This document shows positions 1-9,253 of a DNA stretch of 64,000 nucleotides, in pieces. The notes beneath the pieces are model-generated. The model did not search any database. It saw only the letters and a program-made list of their open reading frames with translations, and was not told the origin of the DNA. Position 1 is the first letter of the stretch, and each line of letters opens with the position of its first letter. The position numbers and the translations under genes are program-made. This stretch comes from Vibrio sp. SCSIO 43136 (GTDB taxonomy: Bacteria; Pseudomonadota; Gammaproteobacteria; Enterobacterales; Vibrionaceae): contig NZ_CP071848.1 in assembly GCF_023716565.1 (NCBI RefSeq), forward strand, positions 2,108,001 to 2,172,000. The letters run 5' to 3'.

Positions 1-994
1 TTACTACTACGCAGCTAAGCTAAACAGCCGTATCGATGATCTTGACCTTAACCTTGAAGACTTCACTCAGCGTGTAAACTCTGACGTAGTTAACAAGATC
101 GTTAACCTTGCATCTCGTAACGCAGGTTTCATCACTAAGCGCTTCGAAGGTAAGCTATCAGCTAACTTTGCTGAACCTGAGCTCTACAACGAGTTTGTCG
201 CAGCGGCTGATCGCATTGCAGAGCTTTACGAAACTCGTGAGTTTGGCCGTGCTATCCGTGAGATCACAGCACTTGCAGACAAAGCTAACCAATACGTTGA
301 TGAAAAAGCACCGTGGGTTGTTGCGAAAGAAGAAGGCAAAGACCAAGAGCTACAAGATATCTGTTCTGTCGGTATCAACCTGTTCCGTGTTCTTATGGCT
401 TACCTAAAACCAGTAATGCCAGCACTTGCTGAGCGCACTGAAGCCTTCCTAAACGAAGAGCTTACTTGGGAAGGTGTAGCGAAGCCTCTAGTTGACCAAG
501 AGATCACTAAGTTCAAGGCGCTATTTAATCGTATCGATCCTAAGAAAGTCGAAGCGATGGTTGAAGCTTCTAAAGCCGATGCAGAAGCTGAAATGGCAGC
601 AAAAGCAAAAGCGGAAGAAGAGAAGAACAAGGCAAGCCAAACCGAGCTGGATAAAGATCCAATCGCAGAAGAGATTGAATTCGATGCATTCGCAGCCGTT
701 GATATGCGTATCGCTCGCATCATCTCTTGTGAGGAAGTGCCAAAGGCCAACAAGCTGCTTAAGTTCCAACTAGATATCGGCGGTGAAACTCGTCAGGTAT
801 TCTCGGGTATTAAGTCGGCATACAAGCCTGAAGAGCTAGAGGGCAAGCTAACGGTAATGGTAGCGAACCTAAAACCTCGTAAGATGAAGTTCGGTATGTC
901 TGAAGGCATGATCCTAGCCGCAGGCCCTGGTGGTAGCGATCTTTGGATCCTTGAGCCACACGAAGGTGCACAGCCGGGTATGCGTGTGATGTAA
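1..994 (+). CDS. metG: Methionyl-tRNA synthetase, 3' end
   Basis: The gene enters the window already open; codons are in frame from base 2. The visible part is the C-terminal half of MetRS, which charges initiator and elongator tRNA(Met) in the cytoplasm. It begins in the anticodon-binding helical region ([11 protein letters not shown], then [14 protein letters not shown]). After a charged Ala/Lys/Glu-rich linker near 590-650 comes the C-terminal tRNA-binding OB-fold ([33 protein letters not shown]), which in this family gives dimerisation and tRNA affinity. The ATG at 395 is an internal Met, not the start. The catalytic Rossmann domain lies outside the window. Confidence 0.97.
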   Translation, partial: YYYAAKLNSRIDDLDLNLEDFTQRVNSDVVNKIVNLASRNAGFITKRFEGKLSANFAEPELYNEFVAAADRIAELYETREFGRAIREITALADKANQYVDEKAPWVVAKEEGKDQELQDICSVGINLFRVLMAYLKPVMPALAERTEAFLNEELTWEGVAKPLVDQEITKFKALFNRIDPKKVEAMVEASKADAEAEMAAKAKAEEEKNKASQTELDKDPIAEEIEFDAFAAVDMRIARIISCEEVPKANKLLKFQLDIGGETRQVFSGIKSAYKPEELEGKLTVMVANLKPRKMKFGMSEGMILAAGPGGSDLWILEPHEGAQPGMRVM

Positions 995-1000
995 GAATTC

Positions 1001-1049
1001 GGTAATCGGTAATCGGTAATCGGTAATCGGTAATCGGTAATCGGTAATC
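1001..1049. repeat. Tandem heptamer repeat, seven copies of GGTAATC
   Basis: Seven perfect head-to-tail copies of GGTAATC begin six bases after the metG stop codon and end just before the terminator hairpin, followed by a partial GG. The unit is not a multiple of three and lies in the 3' untranslated region, so it cannot shift a reading frame here. Perfect identity between copies points to recent slippage and a copy number likely to vary between strains. Confidence 0.95.
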
Positions 1050-1056
1050 GGAATTT

Positions 1057-1089
1057 AAAGCCACTTATGGAGACATAAGTGGCTTTTTT
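1057..1089 (+). terminator. Rho-independent terminator of metG
   Basis: A 13-bp stem (AAAGCCACTTATG with CATAAGTGGCTTT) closes a GAGA loop and runs into T6. It lies directly after the heptamer array. Confidence 0.93.
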
Positions 1090-1236
1090 GCATCTTGTTG
1101 GTGCATAACGCACCAGAAGATAACACTTTAGGGGTAGTAACATGTCTTAATTTATTGAAATTTAAGGCTTTCTTGGTTGGCACTGAACCTGCAGGAAGAT
1201 ATTGGTCACTCAGATGTTGTACTAAAGGAGAAGGCT

Positions 1237-2043
1237 ATGTTTGTACTTATCAGTATCGCCATATTATTGGCGTGTTTATGGCTTCTATACCGATCCTCTA
1301 GCAATCAGGCAAATATCAATCAGCGCAAATACCACCAGCTGAATCAACTACGTAATTTAATCGTTTTTTGCCGCGAGCACCGAGCGATTAGTCATCAGAT
1401 CAAACGACAAGACAATATTGGTAGCCATTCGCAACTCAAAAAAATGAAGCATATTGAGTCCAATATTCGTATTCAGCTCGATGAAATGTGCCGTAATGCC
1501 TTAAAAGAAAACCGCCAGCTGTTTCGAATCTACGCCCAACATGTGGAAGAGCTACTTCAAGAGTGGCAAACCATGAGCATTGAACGTAACCAAGTAGCGC
1601 ATGGTAAGGTGGTGCGACACTCTATGTATCTTATCGACGAGTTGGTCATTACTTGGATCATACAAACTGGCAGTTCGGAAGAAGAGGTGTATCAAAAGAG
1701 TTGGCACATGGTGATTGATGGCATGGACACCTTAACCCAATTTCGCATTGCCATTGCCAATAAAGATGTCGGGAAACTGCTCCGCACCGCAGACATGCTT
1801 GGCCGTCGCTTGACCAAGCTTAATATTCTATCTGGAGCACCGATAGAAAGACCAACACACACCTCAATTCAAAGCCAGCTTGACCATTGCACTGACGCAA
1901 ACATCAGTGATGAACGTCGCTACGATCTTGCCAGTGACATTTCTGCTGAGCTCTTCCACCACTACGACAACGTGGTTAACAACGTCTGTGAGAGCTTGTA
2001 CCAACCTCTCCCAGAACCACAGTATTCATACCAATGCCACTAA
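1237..2043 (+). CDS. Membrane-anchored protein of unknown function
   Basis: 268 residues from the ATG at 1237, chosen because AAAGGAG lies just upstream; an in-frame TTG at 1177 has no ribosome binding site. Residues 1-18 (MFVLISIAILLACLWLLY) form one transmembrane anchor. The rest is a hydrophilic, mostly helical domain rich in His, Gln and Arg (ERNQVAHGKVVRHSMYLIDE in the middle). This layout resembles the sensor half of a receptor, but no output domain follows and I recognise no family. It is monocistronic between metG and the convergent fadR. Confidence 0.8.
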   Translation: MFVLISIAILLACLWLLYRSSSNQANINQRKYHQLNQLRNLIVFCREHRAISHQIKRQDNIGSHSQLKKMKHIESNIRIQLDEMCRNALKENRQLFRIYAQHVEELLQEWQTMSIERNQVAHGKVVRHSMYLIDELVITWIIQTGSSEEEVYQKSWHMVIDGMDTLTQFRIAIANKDVGKLLRTADMLGRRLTKLNILSGAPIERPTHTSIQSQLDHCTDANISDERRYDLASDISAELFHHYDNVVNNVCESLYQPLPEPQYSYQCH

Positions 2044-2089
2044 TTATCTGATCAGTCTAGCTTGTCCATATTTCCTCTAGCGGCGTCAG

Positions 2090-2125
2090 AAATCATATCC
2101 CTAGTCCTTGCTAGGCATAAGATTT
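2090..2125 (+). terminator. Hairpin after the anchored protein gene
   Basis: AAATCATATCCCTAG pairs with CTAGGCATAAGATTT (13 of 15 positions) around a TCCTTG loop, 47 bases after the stop. The pyrimidine-rich tail (CTTCCTT) is a poor U-tract, so termination is plausible but not certain. Confidence 0.45.
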
Positions 2126-2195
2126 CTTCCTTGCTAGAGAAAATCTGTCCAGCGCTTTACAAAATCACATAATCAGTAGCATTGGTATCACTGGT

Positions 2196-2223
2196 AAAAA
2201 ATAAGCCCGCTTAAAAGCGGGCT
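2196..2223 (-). terminator. Rho-independent terminator of fadR
   Basis: Read on the minus strand, AGCCCGCTT and AAGCGGGCT form a perfect 9-bp stem with a 2-base loop, followed by TATTTTTTACC. It lies 25 bases after the fadR stop. Confidence 0.9.
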
Positions 2224-2247
2224 CATTCAAATAGAAATCAATACTGA

Positions 2248-3087
2248 TTAGGAATCATCTTCCGTAAAGTCTTGTGGTAGCGTGGTTTTTAGTTGATTCC
2301 AAATCTGACCACTTTCAATACCGTACTGACGGATAAGTACTGGTAGAGCATCACGCTGGCCGTTAGCACACACTTCACGTAGATCACGGTAGAACTGAAG
2401 CGCCAACTGGCGAGCTTCATCGCTAGAGAAGTAGTAACTACCCACTCGGTCATAAAGCTTTTTCACGCCATTGAAAATCAGACCGTAGATTTGATTTCCA
2501 GAGTGGAAAGCGAGACGCTGGAACAACATGTAATCGTAAAAGTTAAACGTCTTAGCGATCAAAGCAGCTTGACGCTTGGATTCATCTTTCTCGCTATCAT
2601 CTTTTACGTTCTGTTTGATCTTCTCTTTATAAGGAGACGCTTCAACAAAAGCATCCCAGCTTTCAGCTGCTAGCAGTTGCTCACATGATTCCAGCACACC
2701 ATCAATGGTCTTCAGTGATACATCTTGATTAGACTTAAATGCATAGCGCATAAAGATCGGACTGATATTGGTTCGTGCCGCAAGCAAATCTTCAACAATG
2801 CTGGTTGCGTTTTCGGCATCAAGCGTCATTAGCGTATCAAGAATATGCAGGCCAGAAGTCTCCATAAACTGGTTTACTTTGGTTGGCTTACCGTGTTGGA
2901 TCGTCAACCAACCATCACGCGCCAAACGCTGCAGTACTTCACGCAGTGTAGTACGCGTCACACCAATAAGTTCTGAAAGCTCTCGCTCCGCAGGTAGAAT
3001 TGAGCCCGGTGGGAAACGCCCTTTCCAAATGCTCTCAATAATATATTTCTCAGCAAAACCTGCTGGGCTTTTTGCCTTTATAACCAT
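2248..3087 (-). CDS. fadR: Fatty acid metabolism regulator FadR, Vibrio form
   Basis: GntR-family regulator that represses fatty acid degradation genes and activates unsaturated fatty acid synthesis genes; acyl-CoA releases it from DNA. The start is the ATG at 3087 ([10 protein letters not shown]), giving 279 residues; the reading frame is open a further 50 codons upstream but that part does not fit the family. The winged helix lies at about residues 10-75 ([21 protein letters not shown]), followed by the all-helical ligand domain. A Lys/Asp/Glu-rich stretch ([16 protein letters not shown]) belongs to the roughly 40-residue insertion known in Vibrio FadR, associated with altered ligand binding. 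It is divergent from nhaB, as in E. coli. Confidence 0.96.
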   Translation of the reverse strand: MVIKAKSPAGFAEKYIIESIWKGRFPPGSILPAERELSELIGVTRTTLREVLQRLARDGWLTIQHGKPTKVNQFMETSGLHILDTLMTLDAENATSIVEDLLAARTNISPIFMRYAFKSNQDVSLKTIDGVLESCEQLLAAESWDAFVEASPYKEKIKQNVKDDSEKDESKRQAALIAKTFNFYDYMLFQRLAFHSGNQIYGLIFNGVKKLYDRVGSYYFSSDEARQLALQFYRDLREVCANGQRDALPVLIRQYGIESGQIWNQLKTTLPQDFTEDDS

Positions 3088-3580
3088 GAATTCTATGACC
3101 CGTTGGGTTTCGATATACAAAATTGCACTCATCATACCACTGAAAAGCCAATTGCGGAAATCTCGCCTCACAAGATTATCAACAACAAACAAATTAATCT
3201 TTGTAATTAAGTGGTTATATGACAGTTTTGAGTCCAACGTGAATTATGTCGCACTTTTCAACTTTCGCAACATTTGAACAACCTAAGATTTCATACGCTC
3301 CTTTGGTTAATTATTACGGTATAAGTAATACAATTTTCAAAATTTAACCGGAAAATTTCAAAAATAAATTATTAAAAACATAGCATTACAGAATAGTTTT
3401 CAAAACGCTACCATATGTAACAAAATGTAATCTCGTGTATTTTTATTCATCAGTTACGACTGCAAACTATCGTCTATTTCAAACTTTCATCGAAGCAATA
3501 ACATTTAGCTATTGACTATATGTTAGGTAGGAGTAGAGTTGCGGTCGAATTAAGGAGTGCTTGTCTGCTCAGGGAAGAAC
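3088..3580. other. fadR-nhaB intergenic region, upstream part
   Basis: 493 AT-rich bases between the divergent fadR and nhaB genes, ahead of the small reading frame at 3581. It must hold the fadR promoter and probably a distant nhaB promoter. I see no convincing FadR operator (AACTGGTCNGACCAGTT type) and no RNA gene in it. Confidence 0.6.
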
Positions 3581-3643
3581 ATGGCATGTCAATTCATTGT
3601 TGATCTGATTCGTTGCCATTCTATGTCCTTTTTTGTTTGTTAG
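3581..3643 (+). CDS. Possible 20-residue leader peptide upstream of nhaB
   Basis: A short frame from ATG 3581 to TAG 3641-3643, with a good Shine-Dalgarno (AGGGAAG) six to eight bases upstream. The peptide begins MACQFIVDL and ends SFFVC, with three Cys and three Phe. It ends 84 bases before the nhaB ATG, and two small hairpins (3652-3671 and 3689-3701) lie between. The arrangement of ribosome site, short frame and hairpins resembles a translational or attenuation leader, but nothing shows it is translated. A chance frame is the main alternative. Confidence 0.35.
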   Translation: MACQFIVDLIRCHSMSFFVC

Positions 3644-3651
3644 ACAGTTTG

Positions 3652-3701
3652 GAGAAAACTTTAGATTTCTCTAAACAGGGAAGTAGACACACTCGTAGTG
3701 T
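3652..3701 (+). promoter_or_regulatory. Paired hairpins in the nhaB leader
   Basis: GAGAAA (3652-3657) pairs with TTTCTC (3666-3671), and ACACT (3689-3693) with AGTGT (3697-3701). Both lie between the candidate leader peptide and the nhaB start codon and could affect access to the nhaB ribosome binding site. The stems are short, so support is weak. Confidence 0.3.
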
Positions 3702-3727
3702 CAATTTTTACAAAAAAGAGCTAAATC

Positions 3728-5320
3728 ATGCCGAAAACTCTCGGAAGTGCGTTCATTAAGAACTTTCTAGGGAAAGCCCCTGACTGGTATAAAGTCGCTA
3801 TTATTGCTTTCCTAATTATCAACCCAATCGTTTTTTTCTTTGTCAGCCCTTTTGCTGCAGGTTGGTTACTCGTTATTGAGTTTATCTTCACCCTAGCAAT
3901 GGCCCTAAAATGTTACCCTTTGCAACCTGGTGGTCTGCTTGCCATCGAAGCCGTTGCGATTGGAATGACCTCTCCAGACCAAGTCAAACATGAACTTGTT
4001 GCCAATATCGAAGTATTACTACTACTGATCTTTATGGTCGCTGGTATCTACTTCATGAAACAGCTTTTACTGTTTATCTTCACTAAAATACTGCTAGGTG
4101 TACGCTCTAAAGCGATGCTATCTGTTGCTTTCTGTGCAGCAGCCGCTTTTCTTTCTGCTTTCCTTGACGCACTGACTGTAATCGCTGTTGTGATCAGCGT
4201 TGCTGTTGGCTTCTATGCTATTTACCACAAAGTAGTTTCAGGCAAAGGCTCTAACGCCAACCACGACCACACCAGTGATGACCACTTAAACGAAGTAACT
4301 CGTGAAGACCTTGAAGATTACCGCGCATTCTTGCGTTCTCTGCTTATGCACGCAGGTGTAGGTACAGCACTTGGTGGTGTAATGACTATGGTAGGTGAAC
4401 CTCAAAACCTAATCATTGCTGACCAAGCACACTGGATGTTTGGCGAGTTCATTCTTCGTATGTTGCCAGTCACCCTACCCGTGCTGTTCTGTGGTTTGAT
4501 CACCACCGTTCTCGTCGAGAAAACTAAGATTTGTGGTTACGGTGCTGAGCTACCTGCCAGTGTTCGAAAAATCCTTGAAGATTACGACCAAGAAGAGAAG
4601 AAGCGCCGTACTAAGCAAGACGTCGCTAAGCTTGTTATTCAAGCCGTGATTGCAGTTTGGCTAATCGTCGGCCTAGCTTTGCACCTTGCAGCGGTTGGCC
4701 TGATCGGTCTTTCGGTGATTATTTTGGCGACGGCATTTACTGGCGTTATCGAAGAACACTCACTAGGTAAGGCATTTGAAGAAGCCCTACCATTTACAGC
4801 CCTATTGGCGGTGTTCTTTGCTGTTGTTGCTGTAATTATCGACCAACACTTGTTTAAGCCTGTGATCGATGCGGTATTGAGCCTTGAAGGTGATCAGCAA
4901 ATGATCATGTTCTACATCGCCAACGGCCTGCTTTCAATGGTGTCGGACAACGTATTTGTTGGTACGGTTTACATCAACGAAGTGAAGTTGGCACTGACTG
5001 AAGGTGTGATTAATCGCGACCAATTCGACCTACTTGCGGTAGCAATCAATACAGGTACTAACCTGCCGTCTGTTGCCACTCCAAATGGTCAAGCCGCATT
5101 CCTATTCTTATTAACCTCAGCGCTTGCGCCATTGATTCGTCTATCTTACGGTCGCATGGTAATTATGGCTCTGCCATATACCGTGGTATTGGCGACTGTT
5201 GGTCTATTTGGTATCGCATTCCTACTCGAACCAATGACCGCCATGTTCTACGACATGGGCTGGTTAGTACATCACTCTGATAAAGTTATCGAGGCCGCAA
5301 CATCGGCTCACGGTCACTAA
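3728..5320 (+). CDS. nhaB: Na+/H+ antiporter NhaB
   Basis: 530-residue inner-membrane antiporter that exports Na+ in exchange for protons and supports growth in salty, alkaline conditions. Length matches the family. The protein is a run of about a dozen hydrophobic segments starting near residue 23 ([20 protein letters not shown]). Family features include [42 protein letters not shown] and the late segment [15 protein letters not shown] with [19 protein letters not shown] His/Asp-rich cytoplasmic stretch (HDHTSDDH) lies near residue 180. It is divergent from fadR and followed by a terminator and dsbB. Confidence 0.97.
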   Translation: MPKTLGSAFIKNFLGKAPDWYKVAIIAFLIINPIVFFFVSPFAAGWLLVIEFIFTLAMALKCYPLQPGGLLAIEAVAIGMTSPDQVKHELVANIEVLLLLIFMVAGIYFMKQLLLFIFTKILLGVRSKAMLSVAFCAAAAFLSAFLDALTVIAVVISVAVGFYAIYHKVVSGKGSNANHDHTSDDHLNEVTREDLEDYRAFLRSLLMHAGVGTALGGVMTMVGEPQNLIIADQAHWMFGEFILRMLPVTLPVLFCGLITTVLVEKTKICGYGAELPASVRKILEDYDQEEKKRRTKQDVAKLVIQAVIAVWLIVGLALHLAAVGLIGLSVIILATAFTGVIEEHSLGKAFEEALPFTALLAVFFAVVAVIIDQHLFKPVIDAVLSLEGDQQMIMFYIANGLLSMVSDNVFVGTVYINEVKLALTEGVINRDQFDLLAVAINTGTNLPSVATPNGQAAFLFLLTSALAPLIRLSYGRMVIMALPYTVVLATVGLFGIAFLLEPMTAMFYDMGWLVHHSDKVIEAATSAHGH

Positions 5321-5352
5321 AAAGTGATTGAATAGAGAACTAATTCAAGTTA

Positions 5353-5384
5353 AAAAGCTCTGAGTAATCAGGGCTTTTCTTTTT
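5353..5384 (+). terminator. Terminator between nhaB and dsbB
   Basis: AAAAGCTCTGA pairs with TCAGGGCTTTT (one G-U) around GTAA and runs into CTTTTT. It ends 15 bases before the dsbB start codon, so some readthrough is probably needed for dsbB unless it has a promoter inside nhaB. Confidence 0.85.
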
Positions 5385-5398
5385 AATAGGTAACCATT

Positions 5399-5920
5399 TT
5401 GCATTTCTTGTACCCACTAAAACAGTTTTCAACCTCGCGATGGTCTTGGTTTGCGCTATTTTTGGCCATTGCAGCACTTGAGTTGACCGCTTTGTATTTT
5501 CAACACGTAATGATGCTAGCGCCTTGTGTCATGTGTATTTATGAACGAGTTGCGATGGCTGGCGTTGGTATTGCGGCCTTGGTTGGTTTAGCCAAACCAA
5601 GTAATCCAATTCTTCGTTGGGCGGGTTTTGCAGGTTGGGGCTTTAGTGCCTATCGTGGACTAATGTTGTCTCTAGAACATGTAGACTATCAGTTCAATCC
5701 ATCACCATTTAAAACCTGTGATATTTTTGTCTCCTTCCCTGATTGGGCACCACTGCACAAGTGGATGCCAAACGTATTCAACGCTTACGGAGACTGTAGC
5801 AAGGTAGTTTGGGAATTTATTGGGCTATCAATGCCACAATGGCTAGTGGTTATCTTTGCGGGCATGCTAGTGGCGTTAGTACCGTTTGTGTTGGCACAGT
5901 TTTCAAAGCCAGCTAAATAA
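5399..5920 (+). CDS. dsbB: Disulfide bond formation protein B
   Basis: Inner-membrane quinone reductase that reoxidises periplasmic DsbA and passes electrons to ubiquinone or menaquinone. 173 residues, four transmembrane helices. The redox cysteines are C43 and C46 (APCVMCIYER) in the first periplasmic loop and C107 and C133 (KTCDIF, YGDCSK) in the second. The start appears to be TTG at 5399: no in-frame ATG or GTG gives the conserved N-terminus (FLYPLKQFSTSRWSW) and a modest AGGTAA site lies upstream. Confidence 0.95.
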   Translation: MHFLYPLKQFSTSRWSWFALFLAIAALELTALYFQHVMMLAPCVMCIYERVAMAGVGIAALVGLAKPSNPILRWAGFAGWGFSAYRGLMLSLEHVDYQFNPSPFKTCDIFVSFPDWAPLHKWMPNVFNAYGDCSKVVWEFIGLSMPQWLVVIFAGMLVALVPFVLAQFSKPAK

Positions 5921-5937
5921 CTAAGCGTCTTGACCTA

Positions 5938-5967
5938 GAATGTTCCAACCTTTGTGTTGGAACATTC
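5938..5967. terminator. Perfect hairpin between converging dsbB and UPF0149 genes
   Basis: A perfect 12-bp stem (GAATGTTCCAAC with GTTGGAACATTC) around CTTTGT. Neither side has a T-run, so it may terminate weakly, protect 3' ends, or serve both converging transcripts. Confidence 0.6.
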
Positions 5968-5987
5968 CTTAGCGCTCGAAGTCGGCT

Positions 5988-6593
5988 TTATTTGCCACAA
6001 CACTGCTTAAATTTCTTACCGCTCTCACATGGGCAAGGGTCATTGCGACCAATATCTTTGTACGGGTTAACACTTTGAGCTTGTGCGCCGCTCATCAGCT
6101 CATCGCCCGCTAACGCCACTTCATTGACCATCAAATCAATCTGACCCACGAGGTCTTCAAGCTGTGGTAACTCTTCCATCCCTGCTTGACGCATCTGCTC
6201 ATGAGTTTGCTCTTGATCGATTGACAGCATAAAGGTTGTCAGCAGCGCCTGAAGCATGCGAAGAGTACCATCGCTAATAGAGAACTCTTGCCACTGCTCC
6301 TCAATAGTCGGCCAGACTTGCATAAAGCCCTCAGCAAGATCAGCCAACTTATCTCGGTCTTCACCCACTAGTGCCAGCAACGAGTAATCCCCTGTTTTCA
6401 GTGCTGCATACTGAGCATGGATTTGCTGCTCAACCGCTTGAATCAACTCTTTGTCCATTGACTGAGCCATTGGCTCTAGCCAAGTTTCAACTTTCAAAGG
6501 CTTAGCGGCAAAGTTGGCAGCAAGAACTGCACCTTCCAAAAATTCTGCACTTTCAAAGGACCACTGTTCTTGAGAAGTAAGGATCTGATACAT
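5988..6593 (-). CDS. UPF0149 (YgfB/YecA) family protein with SEC-C zinc motif
   Basis: 201 residues. Most of the chain is an acidic, Gln-rich helical domain of UPF0149 type. The last 25 residues form a SEC-C metal-binding motif ([17 protein letters not shown]), the zinc motif found at the end of SecA and of YecA. YecA-type proteins are reported to bind ribosomes; the exact role here is not shown. It starts at ATG 6593, converges with dsbB and is divergent from dusC. Confidence 0.85.
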   Translation of the reverse strand: MYQILTSQEQWSFESAEFLEGAVLAANFAAKPLKVETWLEPMAQSMDKELIQAVEQQIHAQYAALKTGDYSLLALVGEDRDKLADLAEGFMQVWPTIEEQWQEFSISDGTLRMLQALLTTFMLSIDQEQTHEQMRQAGMEELPQLEDLVGQIDLMVNEVALAGDELMSGAQAQSVNPYKDIGRNDPCPCESGKKFKQCCGK

Positions 6594-6720
6594 AGTGTCT
6601 GCTTTATCTTTAACGTCGGATAATTGGGCGCTACTTTACCACAACCATGCAAAATGCATAACGTGACATTTTTGCCCATCCGCTCTACAATTCCGCCTCG
6701 AATTTTTGAGGCGATGTAAT

Positions 6721-7677
6721 ATGCAGTTAGTTTTGGGCCCGATGGAGGGCGTACTTGACCACTTGATGCGCGAACTTCTCAGCGAGATCAATGACTACGA
6801 CCTGTGTGTCACTGAGTTCGTCCGAGTTGTCGACCAACTCTTGCCTGATCACGTATTTACACGCCTTTGTCCCGAACTCGAGCAAGGTAGTCAAACTCGT
6901 GCTGGTACGCCTGTCCATATCCAACTATTGGGTCAAGACCCACACTGGCTGGCCGAAAATGCCAATCGCTGTGTTGATCTCGGCACCAAAGGCATCGACC
7001 TGAACTTCGGTTGCCCAGCCAAAAACGTCAATAAAAGCCGCGGCGGCGCAGTGCTGCTCAAAGAGCCTGAACTGATCCACCAGCTGATCGCTAGCGTTAG
7101 AGAGTCGGTGCCAAAGCATATTCCCGTCACCGCTAAAATTCGATTAGGCTGGGAAAACCCAGAAGATTGCTACGAGATTGTTGACGCTGTCGAGTCAGCC
7201 GGAGCTAGCGGTCTAACCATACACGCACGCACCAAACTTGGTGGCTACAAAGCCAGTGAGATTAAGTGGGAATACATCGGAGAGGTAGCCAAACGTTGCC
7301 ACATACCGCTTACCGCTAATGGTGAAATCTGGAACTATCAAGATGGCCAGCGCTGCATGCAAGTAACGGGTGTGAATTCTCTTATGGTATGCCGAGGCGC
7401 ATTCAACGTACCAAACCTTGGCAACATGGTTAAGCACAACGCCCCTGCCATGCCTTGGCATGAAGTCGTCGCTCTACTGGTAAGGTACTCTCAATACGAG
7501 ATTAAAGGGGATAAAGGGTTGTACTACCCCAATCGTGTCAAGCAATGGTTTGCTTACCTAAGAAACCATTACCCACAAGCAATGGAGCTGTTTCGCGAGA
7601 TCCGCACCTTCAATAAAGCAGCACCTATCGTCGAGCGCTTGCAGCGTGCTCATGACGAACTACTGTTACCAAACTAG
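6721..7677 (+). CDS. dusC: tRNA-dihydrouridine(16) synthase
   Basis: FMN enzyme that reduces uridine 16 in the D-loop of tRNAs with NADPH. 318 residues from the ATG at 6721; the TTG at 6706 in the same frame would add only five residues. It is a TIM barrel with LGPMEGVLDHLMRELL at the N-terminus, the catalytic-Cys strand GIDLNFGCPAKNVNKSRGG, then TAKIRLGW, LTIHARTKLGGY and TANGEIWN for FMN binding. NDYDLCVTEFVRVVDQLLP is typical of DusC rather than DusA or DusB. Its last 12 bases overlap the converging GGDEF gene. Confidence 0.95.
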   Translation: MQLVLGPMEGVLDHLMRELLSEINDYDLCVTEFVRVVDQLLPDHVFTRLCPELEQGSQTRAGTPVHIQLLGQDPHWLAENANRCVDLGTKGIDLNFGCPAKNVNKSRGGAVLLKEPELIHQLIASVRESVPKHIPVTAKIRLGWENPEDCYEIVDAVESAGASGLTIHARTKLGGYKASEIKWEYIGEVAKRCHIPLTANGEIWNYQDGQRCMQVTGVNSLMVCRGAFNVPNLGNMVKHNAPAMPWHEVVALLVRYSQYEIKGDKGLYYPNRVKQWFAYLRNHYPQAMELFREIRTFNKAAPIVERLQRAHDELLLPN

Positions 7678-9123
7678 TTGGTCCTTGCCATTATTCTTCG
7701 CGCGGTAGAGTCGATTATCTGCCGCCTTTAATAACTTTTCCAAATCCGCATCAAGTGCATCTGCAGCAACACTGATCCCGCCAGAAGTGGTGAAACCCTG
7801 CTCAATCACTTGATAGGACTGTTTTGTCACTTGTGCATGAATATCGGTCGCTAACTGGTTAAGCTGTTTGCGAGTGGGGGCGTTAAGGATCACAACGAAC
7901 TCTTCGCCGCCAAATCGTGCCACGACAGACTCCGGGTTGATGTTTTCCAGCAAGTTTTTTGCAACAAAACGAATGACTTCATCACCACAATCATGCCCCA
8001 TGCTGTCGTTGATAAGCTTGAAGTTATCAATATCAATCAGCATTACACCGATATGTTGAGTTCGTGGACGTTCCTGCCACGCCTTTTCCAAACCACGTCG
8101 GTTGAGTATCCCTGTCAGTGGGTCTAAGTAAGCCATCTTCTGAAAATGATCTTTTTCTAGCTTCGAGTTCACTGACTTCAAGAACAAAATCACCATCAGG
8201 TACATGACAAATATCAGCAATAGTCCGTATTTCTCTTGCTCAAAGTAATAGTGAAACTCTCGCTCCCAATCTAAGGAGTAGTACAACTCATGGTTGGTCA
8301 TCAGGCCATCAATTTTGATATCCCTGCGCCAAATTATGCTTGTTTGCTTGTCTAACGCACGATGTTCCCGCAGACCGACTTCTCGATGGAGTAAACTTAC
8401 CTGCCCAAGCAGCTCAAATAGGTTAAGGTCGATAGACAATATCCCCTGATGCTCTCCACCTCGATAAACGGCCGTCACCAAACTCAACACTTGCTCTCCC
8501 AAAACATCAGAATGACTCGGCCCTTCTAAGTCGATCAGGGTACGAAACTGGGTCGTCGTAAACCAATAGGGACTTTGCATCTGCATATCAAACTGGGACT
8601 TATTGAGTTGGCGAGCGTACCCGCCTGGAGAAGAGACGACATAACCCGCTCTATCGATGTAACGAGTTCGTGCAATATTTGGGTCGATATCGTTGAGAAA
8701 AGAAAGCAGTGGTGCAAGCGAGAGCTTCTCGCCAATTTCTCGGCTATTATCAGCTTCCAAGCAAAACTTCGCTTCAGATTTGATCAAGTAATCGATATTG
8801 ATGGCAGGAATATTATCTTGCTTCTCTTTTACCCGCACATAAGCCTCTGTCGGCTCTATGCTACACAGGCCTTCGCTTAACTCAAATCGATGGGCGAAGT
8901 TAAGCTCCGTTCTAGCCGCCAACTGATTGCTCAGATTATAATCTAATGCAGAGACGACTTTCGCCGCCCTAACTAATGCTTGTTCTACTCGATGAAATTC
9001 ATCAAAGACGTGATCTTTTGCTCGAAACCAGTACACCGTGGTGATAACTGCCAAACTAATCAACGCCAGTAAGGTTGGGATCACAAAGGTCACTCGAGAA
9101 TTGAAATAGGAAGCTGTTAGCAT
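7666..9123 (-). CDS. Membrane GGDEF protein, likely diguanylate cyclase
   Basis: 485 residues. A transmembrane helix at 10-33, a periplasmic sensor region of about 265 residues with Cache-like character, a second helix at 299-316 (GLLLIFVMYLMVILFLKS) and a GGDEF domain from about 325. The active loop is intact as GGEEF (405-409, in RFGGEEFVVIL), with LIDIDNFKLINDSMGHDCGD before it, so c-di-GMP synthesis from two GTP is expected. The RxxD inhibitory site normally five residues ahead of the loop is absent (NPESVVARF), so feedback by product through that site is not expected. It overlaps the end of dusC. Confidence 0.93.
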   Translation of the reverse strand: MLTASYFNSRVTFVIPTLLALISLAVITTVYWFRAKDHVFDEFHRVEQALVRAAKVVSALDYNLSNQLAARTELNFAHRFELSEGLCSIEPTEAYVRVKEKQDNIPAINIDYLIKSEAKFCLEADNSREIGEKLSLAPLLSFLNDIDPNIARTRYIDRAGYVVSSPGGYARQLNKSQFDMQMQSPYWFTTTQFRTLIDLEGPSHSDVLGEQVLSLVTAVYRGGEHQGILSIDLNLFELLGQVSLLHREVGLREHRALDKQTSIIWRRDIKIDGLMTNHELYYSLDWEREFHYYFEQEKYGLLLIFVMYLMVILFLKSVNSKLEKDHFQKMAYLDPLTGILNRRGLEKAWQERPRTQHIGVMLIDIDNFKLINDSMGHDCGDEVIRFVAKNLLENINPESVVARFGGEEFVVILNAPTRKQLNQLATDIHAQVTKQSYQVIEQGFTTSGGISVAADALDADLEKLLKAADNRLYRAKNNGKDQLVW

Positions 9124-9159
9124 GATTAAATCTGGACTTGACTCTCATTGTCTTTAAGC

Positions 9160-9191
9160 AAAAAAGTCCAGAACGCAATGACGATCTGGAC
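9160..9191 (-). terminator. Terminator after the malZ-type gene
   Basis: On the minus strand GTCCAGA and TCTGGAC form a 7-bp stem followed by TTTTTT, about 60 bases after the stop codon. Confidence 0.75.
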
Positions 9192-9253
9192 CTAAGTGGA
9201 AGAATTCTATAATGGATTGACTGACAATGCGAATAATCTATTAAGAATTATTA

